This document shows, piece by piece, positions 47,148 through 56,496 of a stretch of DNA of 64,000 bases (position 1 is its first letter; every line of letters starts with the position of its first letter). The DNA is from Legionella rowbothamii (GTDB lineage: Bacteria; Pseudomonadota; Gammaproteobacteria; Legionellales; Legionellaceae). Below the pieces are notes generated by a model. The model was given only the letters and a program-made list of their open reading frames with translations. It made no database searches and had not been told where the DNA came from. The stretch lies in contig NZ_CAAAIM010000001.1 of the NCBI RefSeq assembly GCF_900639985.1, forward strand, positions 434,001-498,000, in the 5' to 3' direction. The position numbers and the translations under genes were made by a program.

Positions 47148-48143
47148 TTATGAGTTAGATAAATGCTGAATTGGAGCAATTAATTGTTCACTAAAATTTT
47201 CTAATTCAACCTGTTCCTTCGAAGGCTTAAACAGCCCATATGCTGTAAAGGCTCCAGTGGTTATGCCCGCGGTAGCGCTTAACGACAAATAAGCCGTAGC
47301 AGCACCAGTAAATAAAGCACCAGGGCCGCTCCAAAAACCTAAGGAAAATCCAATACCAAAACCCACTGCAGCGGTAAGGAGCGCAACCGCTAAACCCGCG
47401 GAAAAAGAAATGAGTGCTTTTTTTAGTTGAGCATATTTCCCATCTAAAATCTCTTCGCAACGGCTATTAAAGTTTTGAATAGCATTCATCTTAATTTGTA
47501 AACTATTTACAGAATCATCATGAATATCAAAAGGGACAAATTGCCTTTCTAATATGTCTAATTCTGACTTTATAGCGGTTAGCTTTTCTTCGGGTAATTG
47601 ATTCAAATCCCGAAATAAGACTCTTGAAGAGCGCTGCCAGAATGATTGTTGCTTCTTTTTCGCAAACTCAGTAACAACAATACCCAACTCCTCGATTCCA
47701 TTATTGTCTTTGGCAGAAGTGATCATTTTCCTAATAAACAATTCTTCTAATAAATCCAATTCATCAAACTCTAGCAAACGTTGTTCCTTTTCATCCTCAG
47801 AAAGCATATCTATCTTTGTTCCAACTAAAACAATGGGTATGTCAATGAGGCGTCGTTGAATATATCGTGTTCTAATTGCAATTTCCGTCTCATTCAAAGG
47901 GAGGCTTAAATCAACGCAAAGTACAACTACCTGTGCACGATAAAGATAAGATAATGCGCCATCATGAGAAGCTGGTATATCCCAAAGATGAAACTCATCT
48001 GAAAAATTATGCTCCATAGAATAATAGTTAACCCCTATAGTTGGGCTATGTTCAGGTTTAAACTCTTTCGCTCCTAAGGCCTGAATAACTGCGGATTGCC
48101 CTGAACTGTTTTCACTCCAAAATACGACATTAAATTGAGACAT
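47148..48143 (-). CDS. Second Ras-like GTPase with membrane hairpin (degenerate P-loop)
   Basis: 331 residues from ATG 48143, chosen over the codon at 48176 because MSQFNVVFW begins the Ras-like fold at once. The P-loop reads SENSSGQSA: the invariant lysine of GxxxxGKS is glutamine, so GTP hydrolysis is doubtful. The G4 motif GTKID and a G5-like TSAKD are good. The switch II strand is LWDIPAS. As in its paralogue at 45738, the tail has two hydrophobic helices with GFWSGPGA between (AVGFGIGFSLGFW) and a final TAYGLFK motif. Same order of parts, same tail motif, opposite strand. It may be a pseudo-GTPase that binds rather than switches. Confidence 0.68.
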   Translation of the reverse strand: MSQFNVVFWSENSSGQSAVIQALGAKEFKPEHSPTIGVNYYSMEHNFSDEFHLWDIPASHDGALSYLYRAQVVVLCVDLSLPLNETEIAIRTRYIQRRLIDIPIVLVGTKIDMLSEDEKEQRLLEFDELDLLEELFIRKMITSAKDNNGIEELGIVVTEFAKKKQQSFWQRSSRVLFRDLNQLPEEKLTAIKSELDILERQFVPFDIHDDSVNSLQIKMNAIQNFNSRCEEILDGKYAQLKKALISFSAGLAVALLTAAVGFGIGFSLGFWSGPGALFTGAATAYLSLSATAGITTGAFTAYGLFKPSKEQVELENFSEQLIAPIQHLSNS

Positions 48144-48372
48144 CAAAATCCTATGTAGCCAAGCTTTATTCAGCATTATAACAAATAAAAATTAAATAAT
48201 AATTAAGAAAATAAATTTATGCTAGGGTTAACGTGACAGCATCATGTAGGGGTTTTATCCAGATAGCACTGTCCATCCCTTATAAAACAAGACTTGAGGT
48301 GTCACCATAACCTTTGTAAATCGATGCTTATCTGAGTTGCCGTCATTACATGCGAGGTCGTACGCTCTATCA

Positions 48373-49062
48373 CTACTCTAATTCGTCTTGCACGCAGTGT
48401 ATCTTTTCTGTGAATAGACTTCGGAGATAAAATCCTCTAGGTAGTGTTTTTACCTTATTTCCCTCACTATCAAATCCATAACAGAGCGATTTACCACTAG
48501 CCCCTTTGGGTCTCACTTGCAGATACTCACCTACACGGGCATCCAGGGCTTCAAGATACCCCGTGCTGATTTGTTGGGTTAAATAATTCCAATCAGCAGC
48601 CAAGACGCTCTCATCCTCAGCACTTGGTGACCATAGGAATCCCTGACCAATTCGTCTTTGTGAGTACGGAATATCGGTATCCCCCTCAACAGGGATCCAG
48701 AGCACGCGTTTTAATTTGGCATAGCATTGCGATGTTTTCCATTCTTGCTGATGGATGGTCAATAAAGGAATTGAGGTAATAAAGGTAGATTCTGTAGGTT
48801 TTCCAGATACGGCTATAGGTAAAGTCTTAAGTTCGACACCTAACTCTTGAAAGTCAGGCAAAGACTGATTAAATGCATTTGCTCCTAAAGCGAGCTCAAT
48901 CACTTGTCCTATCCAACCTTTGCGTTGATCCGGATTTTCGGGAATAGCTAAGCCCAAGCTTAAACTCAACTGTGCAAAGCTTAAACCTACGAGATTAGCG
49001 CAACGTTGGATTAGCTCCGCTTCAGTTGTTGGGGGGCTAATCCTTTGCAACAAGTTGTCCAT
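48373..49062 (-). CDS. mutH: MutH, mismatch repair endonuclease
   Basis: Nicks the unmethylated strand at hemimethylated GATC in methyl-directed mismatch repair. 229 residues; the catalytic triad DFQELGVELKTLP (Asp, Glu, Lys of the PD-ExK fold) is intact, as are KGWIGQVIELALGA and the DNA-binding RVLWIPVEGD, RVGEYLQVRPKGA and TLPRGFYLR. ATG 49062 gives an N-terminus matching E. coli MutH (SPPTTEAEL); an upstream ATG at 49110 is less likely. The gene overlaps the channel gene by 26 bases, so it may be translationally coupled. Presence of MutH predicts a Dam methylase elsewhere. Confidence 0.92.
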   Translation of the reverse strand: MDNLLQRISPPTTEAELIQRCANLVGLSFAQLSLSLGLAIPENPDQRKGWIGQVIELALGANAFNQSLPDFQELGVELKTLPIAVSGKPTESTFITSIPLLTIHQQEWKTSQCYAKLKRVLWIPVEGDTDIPYSQRRIGQGFLWSPSAEDESVLAADWNYLTQQISTGYLEALDARVGEYLQVRPKGASGKSLCYGFDSEGNKVKTLPRGFYLRSLFTEKIHCVQDELE

Positions 49063-51985
49063 ATCCTTCTTTAATTTCAATGGCAAGTGGTTCAACTGGG
49101 GGCCTAACATTTGCCGCTTTAAATTGAGCCGTTATCGCAAAAAGTACGTTCGAGCGCACTTCAAAGCGTGAGTGTAATTGGACATTAACATAATAGCGGG
49201 CTTCAAACTCAATAAGTGCCTCATCAATTTTTTTAAGAAATACTTGTGCCGGAGGGTCCGGTACAATTTCAGGAATAATTGCTAGTACATCAAGAATTAA
49301 TTGTTGAATCATTACAGGATCATCGGCCCGGCTTACCTTGATGGGAACAACTGAGCGCACAATACCATCTTGGTGAGTCCAGTTAGTAAATGGCTTGTTA
49401 AATGTTTCTGCATTAGGAATTAATATTTCCATATTATCCCAAGACGAAACACGCATGCAGCGGATACCGATATGTTTTACCTGGCCTTCATACTCACCAA
49501 TAGTAATTAAATCCCCTTCACGCACAGGTCGCTCAATCAATAGCATAAGTCCGCCCACGATATTACTGGCAAAGTCGCGCAAACCAAAACCCATACCGAC
49601 AGCAAGTCCACCAATAATCATGGACATTCCGCTAAAATCAAAACCCCAAACGTGCAAAGTAACAAAACCGCCAATGAGTACCACAGAGTATTGACTAAAG
49701 ACAGAAAGACTATTGCGGATACCTACATCTTTAGTATTTTTAAATAACCAACGGTAACAAAACTCCCGCGTCCATTTTGCAGCCCAAAAGAAAATGGCTA
49801 GCAAAATTAAAAATGCAAGCGTACTGGCAACGGTAATGTGAATTCCAGGCACATTGACAATAGAGGATTGCACCAGACGCTCCAAACTGACAATGACCCA
49901 GGAATCAGAATTCCAGCCAAATAAGTTACAGAGCATACTAAAGCTGAAAAAAAGCATACCGATTCGCAAAATACTATCAATCGGCTTTAAAAAGACTTCT
50001 ATCCATAACCACCCATTACGTAACGAAGAAATCATCCATTCTGAAAAAAGCTCAAGCGCATCAAAAAGCAAACCTCGTGCGATAATGTAAGTGACTAACA
50101 CAGTAAGAGCGTTAGCCTGATATTGGCTCATTGTCCACGCCAGATTAATAAAGCCTGACAAACCAATTACTGCAGTCGAAAATACAGTAATAGGCACCAA
50201 AATAATTAGTAAAGAAATCGCGTTAAGCACGTAACGTTTCTTATTTGTTAATAATGGATGGATCAAATAGCGCACTACCTCTCGGCTTTTCCAAGCCACT
50301 ACAGATACCGCTAAGAGGAACAACATAAATAGACGGTTAAAGATGTCCTGAAGCAATAAGGATAAAGGCAATAAATGGCCAATAGTCATCAGTGCGGTTG
50401 TCCATCCCCCAAACAGTAAAAGCCACTTCAACCGATAATAAAGTTTAACGTCTTTACCTGAAGAATCAGACAGGGTCTCCAATAAAGCCAATCGCGGGAT
50501 TAAGATAGCAATACGGAATGTGAACCATACTGCGATAAGTTTCAGTACAAGTTGGTAATTAGAAAAAGAAATATGCGTCACGTAGAATACCATCATGAGC
50601 ATCGCCGTGAGACAAAGGTAAGGTATATTTCTTTGTACTAATACTAAAAACCCATCGAGAAGATAACCCGCCAAACGTGAACGCTCTTTATCACTGCGCA
50701 ACATTTTTAAGAAGCGATTCAACATAAAGAACAAGCTTGCGATCAACCCCAGCCCTCCCCAAAATATCGCCTGGGCTAAAGGAGTTAACCATAAATAACT
50801 GTCATAAACTTTTAAACTTAAGGTTTTTATATATTTATAAAATAAACTGGGAATGGCGGCAATTTTTTTAACAATAATTGGCCAACTGTTAATGTTGTAT
50901 TCAGCCAGTGTTTGTCTGGAAGAAATTAATTGTTTTAATTGAGCTTGATAATCTGCTTGTTTTTTTAAGGCTTCCTGTTTTTGGAATCCAATATCATTAA
51001 GACGCAACGTTAAAGTATTCACCAATGTTTTTACTTTCTGTTTAAGATCTGGTGTTTTAATTGCATCTGCTTCGGAACTCAAAAAAACACTAATCTGCTG
51101 CAACGACTTGGCAATTTTATTATATTGACTCACGGCGTCTTTATAAATATCAGTGACCAATTGTAAATTTTTACTATCCGGGTTTTTAAGATAAATCATA
51201 TCAGCTCGAACCACCGTTTTCTGCGCACTCAAAGCATTCAGCTCATATTGAATTGCCGCAATATTTTGGTTATTAACCAACAACCGTGTTTCATAATCAG
51301 CATCGTTTGCACTTAGTGCAATTGCTTTTTTGCCATTGGTCTTTGCTAGATCACTTTGATAAAGTTTATTTAAATCCTGATTTAATTTATCCTTGATGGC
51401 CTTAATTTGCAGTAGTTTTTGCTCTAAAACAAAGTTTGCATGCCAAAACTGTAAATGTTTCCCTTCTTCTGTAAGTACTTCATGAAACTCTTTCGCAAGT
51501 GCTAAATTATCATTAATTAGTTGGGTTGCTTGCTTATTAATTGTCAGCAATGCTTCGACCTTGGCCACCCGCTCTTCTATCGTAATCCCTTCTTTGACAA
51601 TAGGTAATTGTTGCAAATGTTTTAAGCGCTGGTTAAGAGTATTTTGCTCTATATTTTGTTGTTCCAGAAATCCATTTAAATTCTCAATTTTGGTTGCAGT
51701 CATCTTGAGTATCGAGGATACCTGTCCCAGCTTAGCTTGATATTCTTTTTCATCTTTAGGTTGCAGGTGCTGTTTTCCCTCTTTAATTGCGGCCGTAAGA
51801 TGATTTTTTTCTTGAGTTAAATATTCAATGAAGTTCGCGGGTCGTTGCACTGGTACCGCAACCGCTGTAGATTTTTTAGGTGCAGGCACAGGTTTCGCTA
51901 AAGAATAGCTGGAATAACATAGCGAAAAGAAAAATATAAAAAAAGCATAACACCAACGGGTAGCGCTGGTGTTATGACGAAACAT
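49037..51985 (-). CDS. Large mechanosensitive channel, MscK/MscM type
   Basis: 982 residues from ATG 51985. A signal sequence (RWCYAFFIFFFSLCYSSYS) precedes a long periplasmic coiled-coil region (about residues 30-400), then about ten membrane segments and the conserved MscS pore and beta domain at the end (LAVGMGFGLRDFASNIVGG, then VREGDLITIGEYEGQVKHIG). This is the KefA/MscK architecture, which releases solutes on osmotic downshock. It starts 2 bases before the aspS stop, with no ribosome site of its own, so translational coupling to aspS is likely. mutH overlaps its end. Confidence 0.9.
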   Translation of the reverse strand: MFRHNTSATRWCYAFFIFFFSLCYSSYSLAKPVPAPKKSTAVAVPVQRPANFIEYLTQEKNHLTAAIKEGKQHLQPKDEKEYQAKLGQVSSILKMTATKIENLNGFLEQQNIEQNTLNQRLKHLQQLPIVKEGITIEERVAKVEALLTINKQATQLINDNLALAKEFHEVLTEEGKHLQFWHANFVLEQKLLQIKAIKDKLNQDLNKLYQSDLAKTNGKKAIALSANDADYETRLLVNNQNIAAIQYELNALSAQKTVVRADMIYLKNPDSKNLQLVTDIYKDAVSQYNKIAKSLQQISVFLSSEADAIKTPDLKQKVKTLVNTLTLRLNDIGFQKQEALKKQADYQAQLKQLISSRQTLAEYNINSWPIIVKKIAAIPSLFYKYIKTLSLKVYDSYLWLTPLAQAIFWGGLGLIASLFFMLNRFLKMLRSDKERSRLAGYLLDGFLVLVQRNIPYLCLTAMLMMVFYVTHISFSNYQLVLKLIAVWFTFRIAILIPRLALLETLSDSSGKDVKLYYRLKWLLLFGGWTTALMTIGHLLPLSLLLQDIFNRLFMLFLLAVSVVAWKSREVVRYLIHPLLTNKKRYVLNAISLLIILVPITVFSTAVIGLSGFINLAWTMSQYQANALTVLVTYIIARGLLFDALELFSEWMISSLRNGWLWIEVFLKPIDSILRIGMLFFSFSMLCNLFGWNSDSWVIVSLERLVQSSIVNVPGIHITVASTLAFLILLAIFFWAAKWTREFCYRWLFKNTKDVGIRNSLSVFSQYSVVLIGGFVTLHVWGFDFSGMSMIIGGLAVGMGFGLRDFASNIVGGLMLLIERPVREGDLITIGEYEGQVKHIGIRCMRVSSWDNMEILIPNAETFNKPFTNWTHQDGIVRSVVPIKVSRADDPVMIQQLILDVLAIIPEIVPDPPAQVFLKKIDEALIEFEARYYVNVQLHSRFEVRSNVLFAITAQFKAANVRPPVEPLAIEIKEGYGQLVAKD

Positions 51986-51986
51986 A

Positions 51987-53768
51987 CTATTTTGTCGATT
52001 TAGTTGGAGCAAGTCTAATTCCTAATTCATTAAGCTGTGCACTATTAGCGGGGGATGGTGCACTGGTTAAAAGACAGGAAGCCGTTTGAGTTTTAGGAAA
52101 TGCAATTACGTCTCTAATTGAAGTAGAATCCGTAAGCAGCATAGCTAAACGATCGATACCTAAGGCGATACCACCATGTGGCGGTGCCCCATATTGTAAG
52201 GCATCGAGTAAAAAGCCAAACTTCTCTTGAGCTTCTTGTTCATTAATACCAAGTAAATTAAATACAGCCTTCTGTAAATCGGACTGATGAATACGTATGG
52301 ATCCACCACCAATTTCATAGCCGTTTATTACTATATCATAAGCTTTAGCTAAAGTGTGAGTAGGATTTGCACATAATGATTCCGGGGACAACTCTTTTGG
52401 TGAAGTAAAGGGATGATGCATCGCTTGTAACCTATTGTTTTCATGATCCATTTCAAACATTGGCCAATCAACAACCCATAAAAGCTCCCACTTATTGCTA
52501 AGTAGCTTTCTATCATGTCCTAATTTAATACGTAAAGCGCCCATCGCTTCATTTACGATATGAATTTTGTCTGAACCAAAGAATACGACGTCTCCAGTTT
52601 CAGCTTCCACTCGATTAAGAATCCCATCAACTACCTCCTCAGAAAGGAACTTAATAATTGGGGATTGTAAGCCTTCCATGCCTTTACTCCGATCGTTGAC
52701 TTTGATGTAAGCCAAGCCTTTCGCGCCGTAAATACCTACAAAATTACCGTAATCATCCAGCTCTTTCCTACTTAACTCATTGCCTTTAGGAAGCTTTAAT
52801 GCCACAACTCGAGAGTCTTCATCATTGGCGGCACTAGAAAATACTTTAAAGCCGCATTCTTTAACCAGATCAGCAACATCCACCAACTCCAGTGGGTTAC
52901 GCATATCCGGCTTATCACTACCAAAACGTCGCATGGCCTCAGCATATGCCATTCTAGGTAGCTTTTCAGGTAAATCAACGTTAAGAATTTCTTTAAATAC
53001 GAGCTTTAGCAAACCTTCAATTAAATTTTGAATGTCCATTTCATCAATGAAGGACATCTCGATATCAAGCTGGGTAAATTCAGGTTGTCGGTCTGCACGT
53101 AAATCTTCATCACGGAAGCAACGAACAATTTGGTAGTACTTATCAAACCCTGCTACCATCAGCAACTGCTTAAACAGTTGAGGTGATTGTGGTAATGCAT
53201 AAAACTCACCTGGGTGCACTCTGGATGGAACTAAATAGTCACGCGCGCCTTCTGGGGTTGCTTTAGTCAGCATGGGCGTTTCGATATCTAGGAAACCTTG
53301 TTGATTTAGGTAGTTGCGCATACAGGTGTTTAACTGGTGTCTTAACTGCAATTTTGCTTGCATTGAAGGGCGGCGCAAATCAATGTAGCGGTATTTGTAG
53401 CGTAAGTCTTCATTTACTGTTTGAAAATCATCAGGTAAGAATGGTGGCGTAGGCGATTGGTTTAAAATTTCCAGTTTGGTGCCTAAAACTTCAACTCGTC
53501 CTGTAGCCATAGTTTCATTAATCATGCCTTCAGGTCGATTGCGTACTATTCCGGTAATGGCTACAACAAACTCAGAACGCAGCTTTTCTGCAACTGCAAA
53601 AATCTCTTGATTTTCTGGCTCGTATACCACCTGTACTAAGCCTGTGCGATCGCGGATATCTAGAAATATTACTCCTCCATGATCACGTCGGTGATGTACC
53701 CACCCACACACAGTAACTTCTTTACCTAAACTAGATTCATCCACTGCCAAACAGTAGTGTGTACGCAT
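51987..53768 (-). CDS. aspS: Aspartyl-tRNA synthetase
   Basis: Charges tRNA-Asp; 593 residues, class II. The anticodon-binding OB domain ([20 protein letters not shown]) comes first, then class II motif 1 ([20 protein letters not shown]), motif 2 ([20 protein letters not shown]) and motif 3 ([14 protein letters not shown]). The bacterial GAD insertion lies between. It is preceded by an FmdB gene by 63 bases and runs into the mechanosensitive channel gene. In many gammaproteobacteria fmdB and aspS are neighbours. Confidence 0.96.
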   Translation of the reverse strand: MRTHYCLAVDESSLGKEVTVCGWVHHRRDHGGVIFLDIRDRTGLVQVVYEPENQEIFAVAEKLRSEFVVAITGIVRNRPEGMINETMATGRVEVLGTKLEILNQSPTPPFLPDDFQTVNEDLRYKYRYIDLRRPSMQAKLQLRHQLNTCMRNYLNQQGFLDIETPMLTKATPEGARDYLVPSRVHPGEFYALPQSPQLFKQLLMVAGFDKYYQIVRCFRDEDLRADRQPEFTQLDIEMSFIDEMDIQNLIEGLLKLVFKEILNVDLPEKLPRMAYAEAMRRFGSDKPDMRNPLELVDVADLVKECGFKVFSSAANDEDSRVVALKLPKGNELSRKELDDYGNFVGIYGAKGLAYIKVNDRSKGMEGLQSPIIKFLSEEVVDGILNRVEAETGDVVFFGSDKIHIVNEAMGALRIKLGHDRKLLSNKWELLWVVDWPMFEMDHENNRLQAMHHPFTSPKELSPESLCANPTHTLAKAYDIVINGYEIGGGSIRIHQSDLQKAVFNLLGINEQEAQEKFGFLLDALQYGAPPHGGIALGIDRLAMLLTDSTSIRDVIAFPKTQTASCLLTSAPSPANSAQLNELGIRLAPTKSTK

Positions 53769-53831
53769 AAAAACCGCCTATTTAAATTTTATTAAGATTT
53801 GGAACCGTTACCAAAAATTCAGAAATACTAC

Positions 53832-54101
53832 TTAATCCGTGCTTGTCGATTTAGTATCTGAGCCAGCTTTTGTAGAAGTAGTTTCTGTACTTGCAGAAGT
53901 AGTTGACGGAGCACTGCTTTTATTTTTGAAATCAGTAGCATACCAACCTGTTCCTTTTAACTGGAAACCCGCTGCAGAAATCAATTTAATTACCGTATCC
54001 TTTCCACACTCTGGACATTGCTTGACAGGCTCATCACTGATTTTTTGCATTAAATCAAAATGATGATGACAATTTGTACATTGGTATTCATAAATTGGCA
54101 T
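53832..54101 (-). CDS. FmdB-family zinc ribbon protein
   Basis: 89 residues; MPIYEYQCTNCHHHFDLMQK and PVKQCPECGKD form a zinc ribbon with two CxxC pairs, then the family motif GFQLKGTGWYATDF. The tail is Ser/Thr-rich. The regulatory role proposed for FmdB homologues is not well established. GGAG precedes the ATG. Genes of this family next to aspS are common. Confidence 0.88.
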   Translation of the reverse strand: MPIYEYQCTNCHHHFDLMQKISDEPVKQCPECGKDTVIKLISAAGFQLKGTGWYATDFKNKSSAPSTTSASTETTSTKAGSDTKSTSTD

Positions 54102-54222
54102 CTAAAACAACTCCATTAACTTCAGTTTAATAAATTCAACCTTTAATTATAGCTAAGTCAAGCGGGATGAACAATATGTTCCCTACCCCTCAGCACACAT
54201 TAATGAGGTCACATTTTCCCAC

Positions 54223-55335
54223 TTATAATTTAAAAAACATTTTCCGTCTATATAAAAACGCAGCAAAAAGAAAATTTATAAAAAGAAAAGCTAACGAATA
54301 CAGGAGCCCTGCATTTTCTTGGCTAAAGCCACCAAAGAAATACTCAGAAATTGCTACGCGCAAATTATCCGAAGATCCATTGGGCATAGGGACATTGAAT
54401 ATAGCTTGCAGTTTAAGTAACAGAACGTGGAAAATAAAAATAAGTAACGCATTCATGCCAAAAATTTTAAAGGGTAAAGCCCATTTGCTATATCCTAAAA
54501 TATCAATTACATAAAAACACAAGGCAAAGACACAAAGAGAAACGCCCCCCACCCATAAAACAAAAGAACTAGTCCACAAATTTTTATTTATAGGGAAGCT
54601 ATAGCTCCAAAACCAACCTAATAAAAGAAAAACTAATCCTGCCAACACCATTAAAGCGCATTTTTTTTGTTTACTGAATGAGGTAAGCAACAAGCTTCCA
54701 GTCAAAAGTCCTGCCAAAGTAGTCGCTATGGCGGGAATAGTACTTAATAAACCCTCCGGATCGAAGTTTTTATAAAAATGTGGGGGGGATAAAAGTTTTT
54801 GATCAATATAAAGCACCCAATTATTCGTTATACTTAAGGGAGCCCCTATTCCTCCAGGCACAGGAACAAAAACCATCAGATACCAATAGCCGATAAGGAT
54901 AGCCACAAAAATCACCGCCTGGGTTCTAACGGACGTATTTAAATAAAGAACAGAACACACAAAATAACAAAGCGCGATACGTTGGAGAATTCCATAAATA
55001 CGAATGGTTGCAAAATCAAAATGCAATGGAAAGGCATTTAAAAAGACTCCAAACAAAAAGAGCAACGCACTGCGTTTAAAAATAGTTTTATAAACATCCG
55101 AAGATACTTTAGCATTAGCTACTACTTGTCTTTTTAAACTAATGACGGTTGTTACCCCAACAATGAATAAAAAAGACGGAAAGACTAAATCAGCGAAAGT
55201 ACAACCGTTCCAGGCAGCATGGTCGAGCAAAGGATAGGCATCATGTGTTCCCTGACTATTCACTAAAACCATTAATGCCATAGTTAAACCGCGAAACACA
55301 TCTAAAGATAATATACGTTCGGAATTTCCATTCAT
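54223..55335 (-). CDS. HGSNAT/NagX-like membrane acyltransferase (DUF5009)
   Basis: 370 residues with about ten membrane helices. SLDVFRGLTMALMVLVNSQG and the segment FADLVFPSFLFIVGVTTV are typical of heparan-alpha-glucosaminide acetyltransferase-like bacterial proteins, which move an acetyl group from acetyl-CoA across the membrane to amino sugars. In bacteria these proteins modify or salvage glucosamine. No substrate can be read from sequence, and no partner gene adjoins it. Confidence 0.82.
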   Translation of the reverse strand: MNGNSERILSLDVFRGLTMALMVLVNSQGTHDAYPLLDHAAWNGCTFADLVFPSFLFIVGVTTVISLKRQVVANAKVSSDVYKTIFKRSALLFLFGVFLNAFPLHFDFATIRIYGILQRIALCYFVCSVLYLNTSVRTQAVIFVAILIGYWYLMVFVPVPGGIGAPLSITNNWVLYIDQKLLSPPHFYKNFDPEGLLSTIPAIATTLAGLLTGSLLLTSFSKQKKCALMVLAGLVFLLLGWFWSYSFPINKNLWTSSFVLWVGGVSLCVFALCFYVIDILGYSKWALPFKIFGMNALLIFIFHVLLLKLQAIFNVPMPNGSSDNLRVAISEYFFGGFSQENAGLLYSLAFLFINFLFAAFLYRRKMFFKL

Positions 55336-55521
55336 GAGGGATTATTTCACTATAAAAGAGGTAATAGCTCTTATTGAATCGTCATCATCCTAAGCGCTCC
55401 AGTTTCACCAGGCTGTTGAGAGGCCGCGATAATTCAAGAGTATTTTTCTAAATAAATGCAGGACTAGTTGACGTATTTTTGGCTCTGAGCAATTACTAAA
55501 ATAAAACCATCATAGCATATG

Positions 55522-56424
55522 CTAAATGCTCTTCAAACCACGAACGGAAACGTCCAAATGATAAATATAATGTTTGATAATTTGTTCTGCTTGCTCACTA
55601 GTTAAGGGTTTACTAATTGCTCCTTCCATAAAATAATGCTGGCAATCGTATTTAACTACATCAGCCTCATAACCGGTTAAAGCAATAATTGGCACATGAA
55701 ATTTCGTGTCTTTCTCTTTTTGTCTTAATTGCTTCGCAACAATATAGCCCGATGAATCTTCTAAACCAATATCCATTAAGACTAAGTCATATTTTCCAGG
55801 TTGGAATAACTTAAGAGCATTATCAGCTGTTTCAGCAATATCTACATGACAATTTAGGGAGGTAAGCAATGCTTTTTCAACATTTTGGGCAATTATATTA
55901 TCCTCAACCATCAGTACAGTGGGTAGGTGCCCTTCTTTAATAGCAATTTGTGCCTCTTGATCTGTGTCTTCAATAATTGATGTTGATGCAGCAAGTGCTT
56001 TATTCATGCTCACATCGGTTAAAACCACAACTAAACCAATGACCTCTTTTTGCAAATCAAAAATAGGCACTCGTGACGAATGAAAATAAAATACTTTGCC
56101 ATTTTGATTCTGAATTGGTTCTTCTTCTATATGATGCTGTGACTCTCCGGAAAAAAGCACCTTCATATCTTCTAATTTTAAAGCGTCAATCCGTGCCTTA
56201 TCCCAATGAGCAAATTCAATCATTTTTTGATAAGGAGTACCATTAAAATCCTTTAGTTTTTTCAAACCTAATAAATCGCGAAAATTACTATTGCACCCCT
56301 TCAAATTACACTCCGTATCAACCCAATAAACAATGTTAGGCATTGCGTTGATAATCTCCATGTAATAATGATTGATGGCTTCAATTTCGTCTTGCTTATA
56401 TACATTTTTGCCGTGGGGGGACAT
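55522..56424 (-). CDS. PAS plus receiver domain protein lacking a kinase
   Basis: 300 residues. A PAS domain at about 22-140 (MPNIVYWVDTECNLKGCNSN, with a PAC-like end LVVVLTDVSMNKA) is joined by a short linker to a receiver domain at about 168-290 with the acidic pair VEDN (D175), phospho-acceptor D218 in LMDIGLEDSSG, ALTGYE and the Lys of AISKPL. There is no histidine kinase domain between them, as there would be in a hybrid kinase. It may take phosphate from a separate kinase and sense a ligand through PAS, or be a shortened hybrid sensor. No output domain follows. Confidence 0.85.
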   Translation of the reverse strand: MSPHGKNVYKQDEIEAINHYYMEIINAMPNIVYWVDTECNLKGCNSNFRDLLGLKKLKDFNGTPYQKMIEFAHWDKARIDALKLEDMKVLFSGESQHHIEEEPIQNQNGKVFYFHSSRVPIFDLQKEVIGLVVVLTDVSMNKALAASTSIIEDTDQEAQIAIKEGHLPTVLMVEDNIIAQNVEKALLTSLNCHVDIAETADNALKLFQPGKYDLVLMDIGLEDSSGYIVAKQLRQKEKDTKFHVPIIALTGYEADVVKYDCQHYFMEGAISKPLTSEQAEQIIKHYIYHLDVSVRGLKSI

Positions 56425-56496
56425 ACAATAGCTCCGCTTATTGTCGTTTGCATGTAAAGTATAGTACAGATTAATTAGTTCGATTGACTCGGAGCA

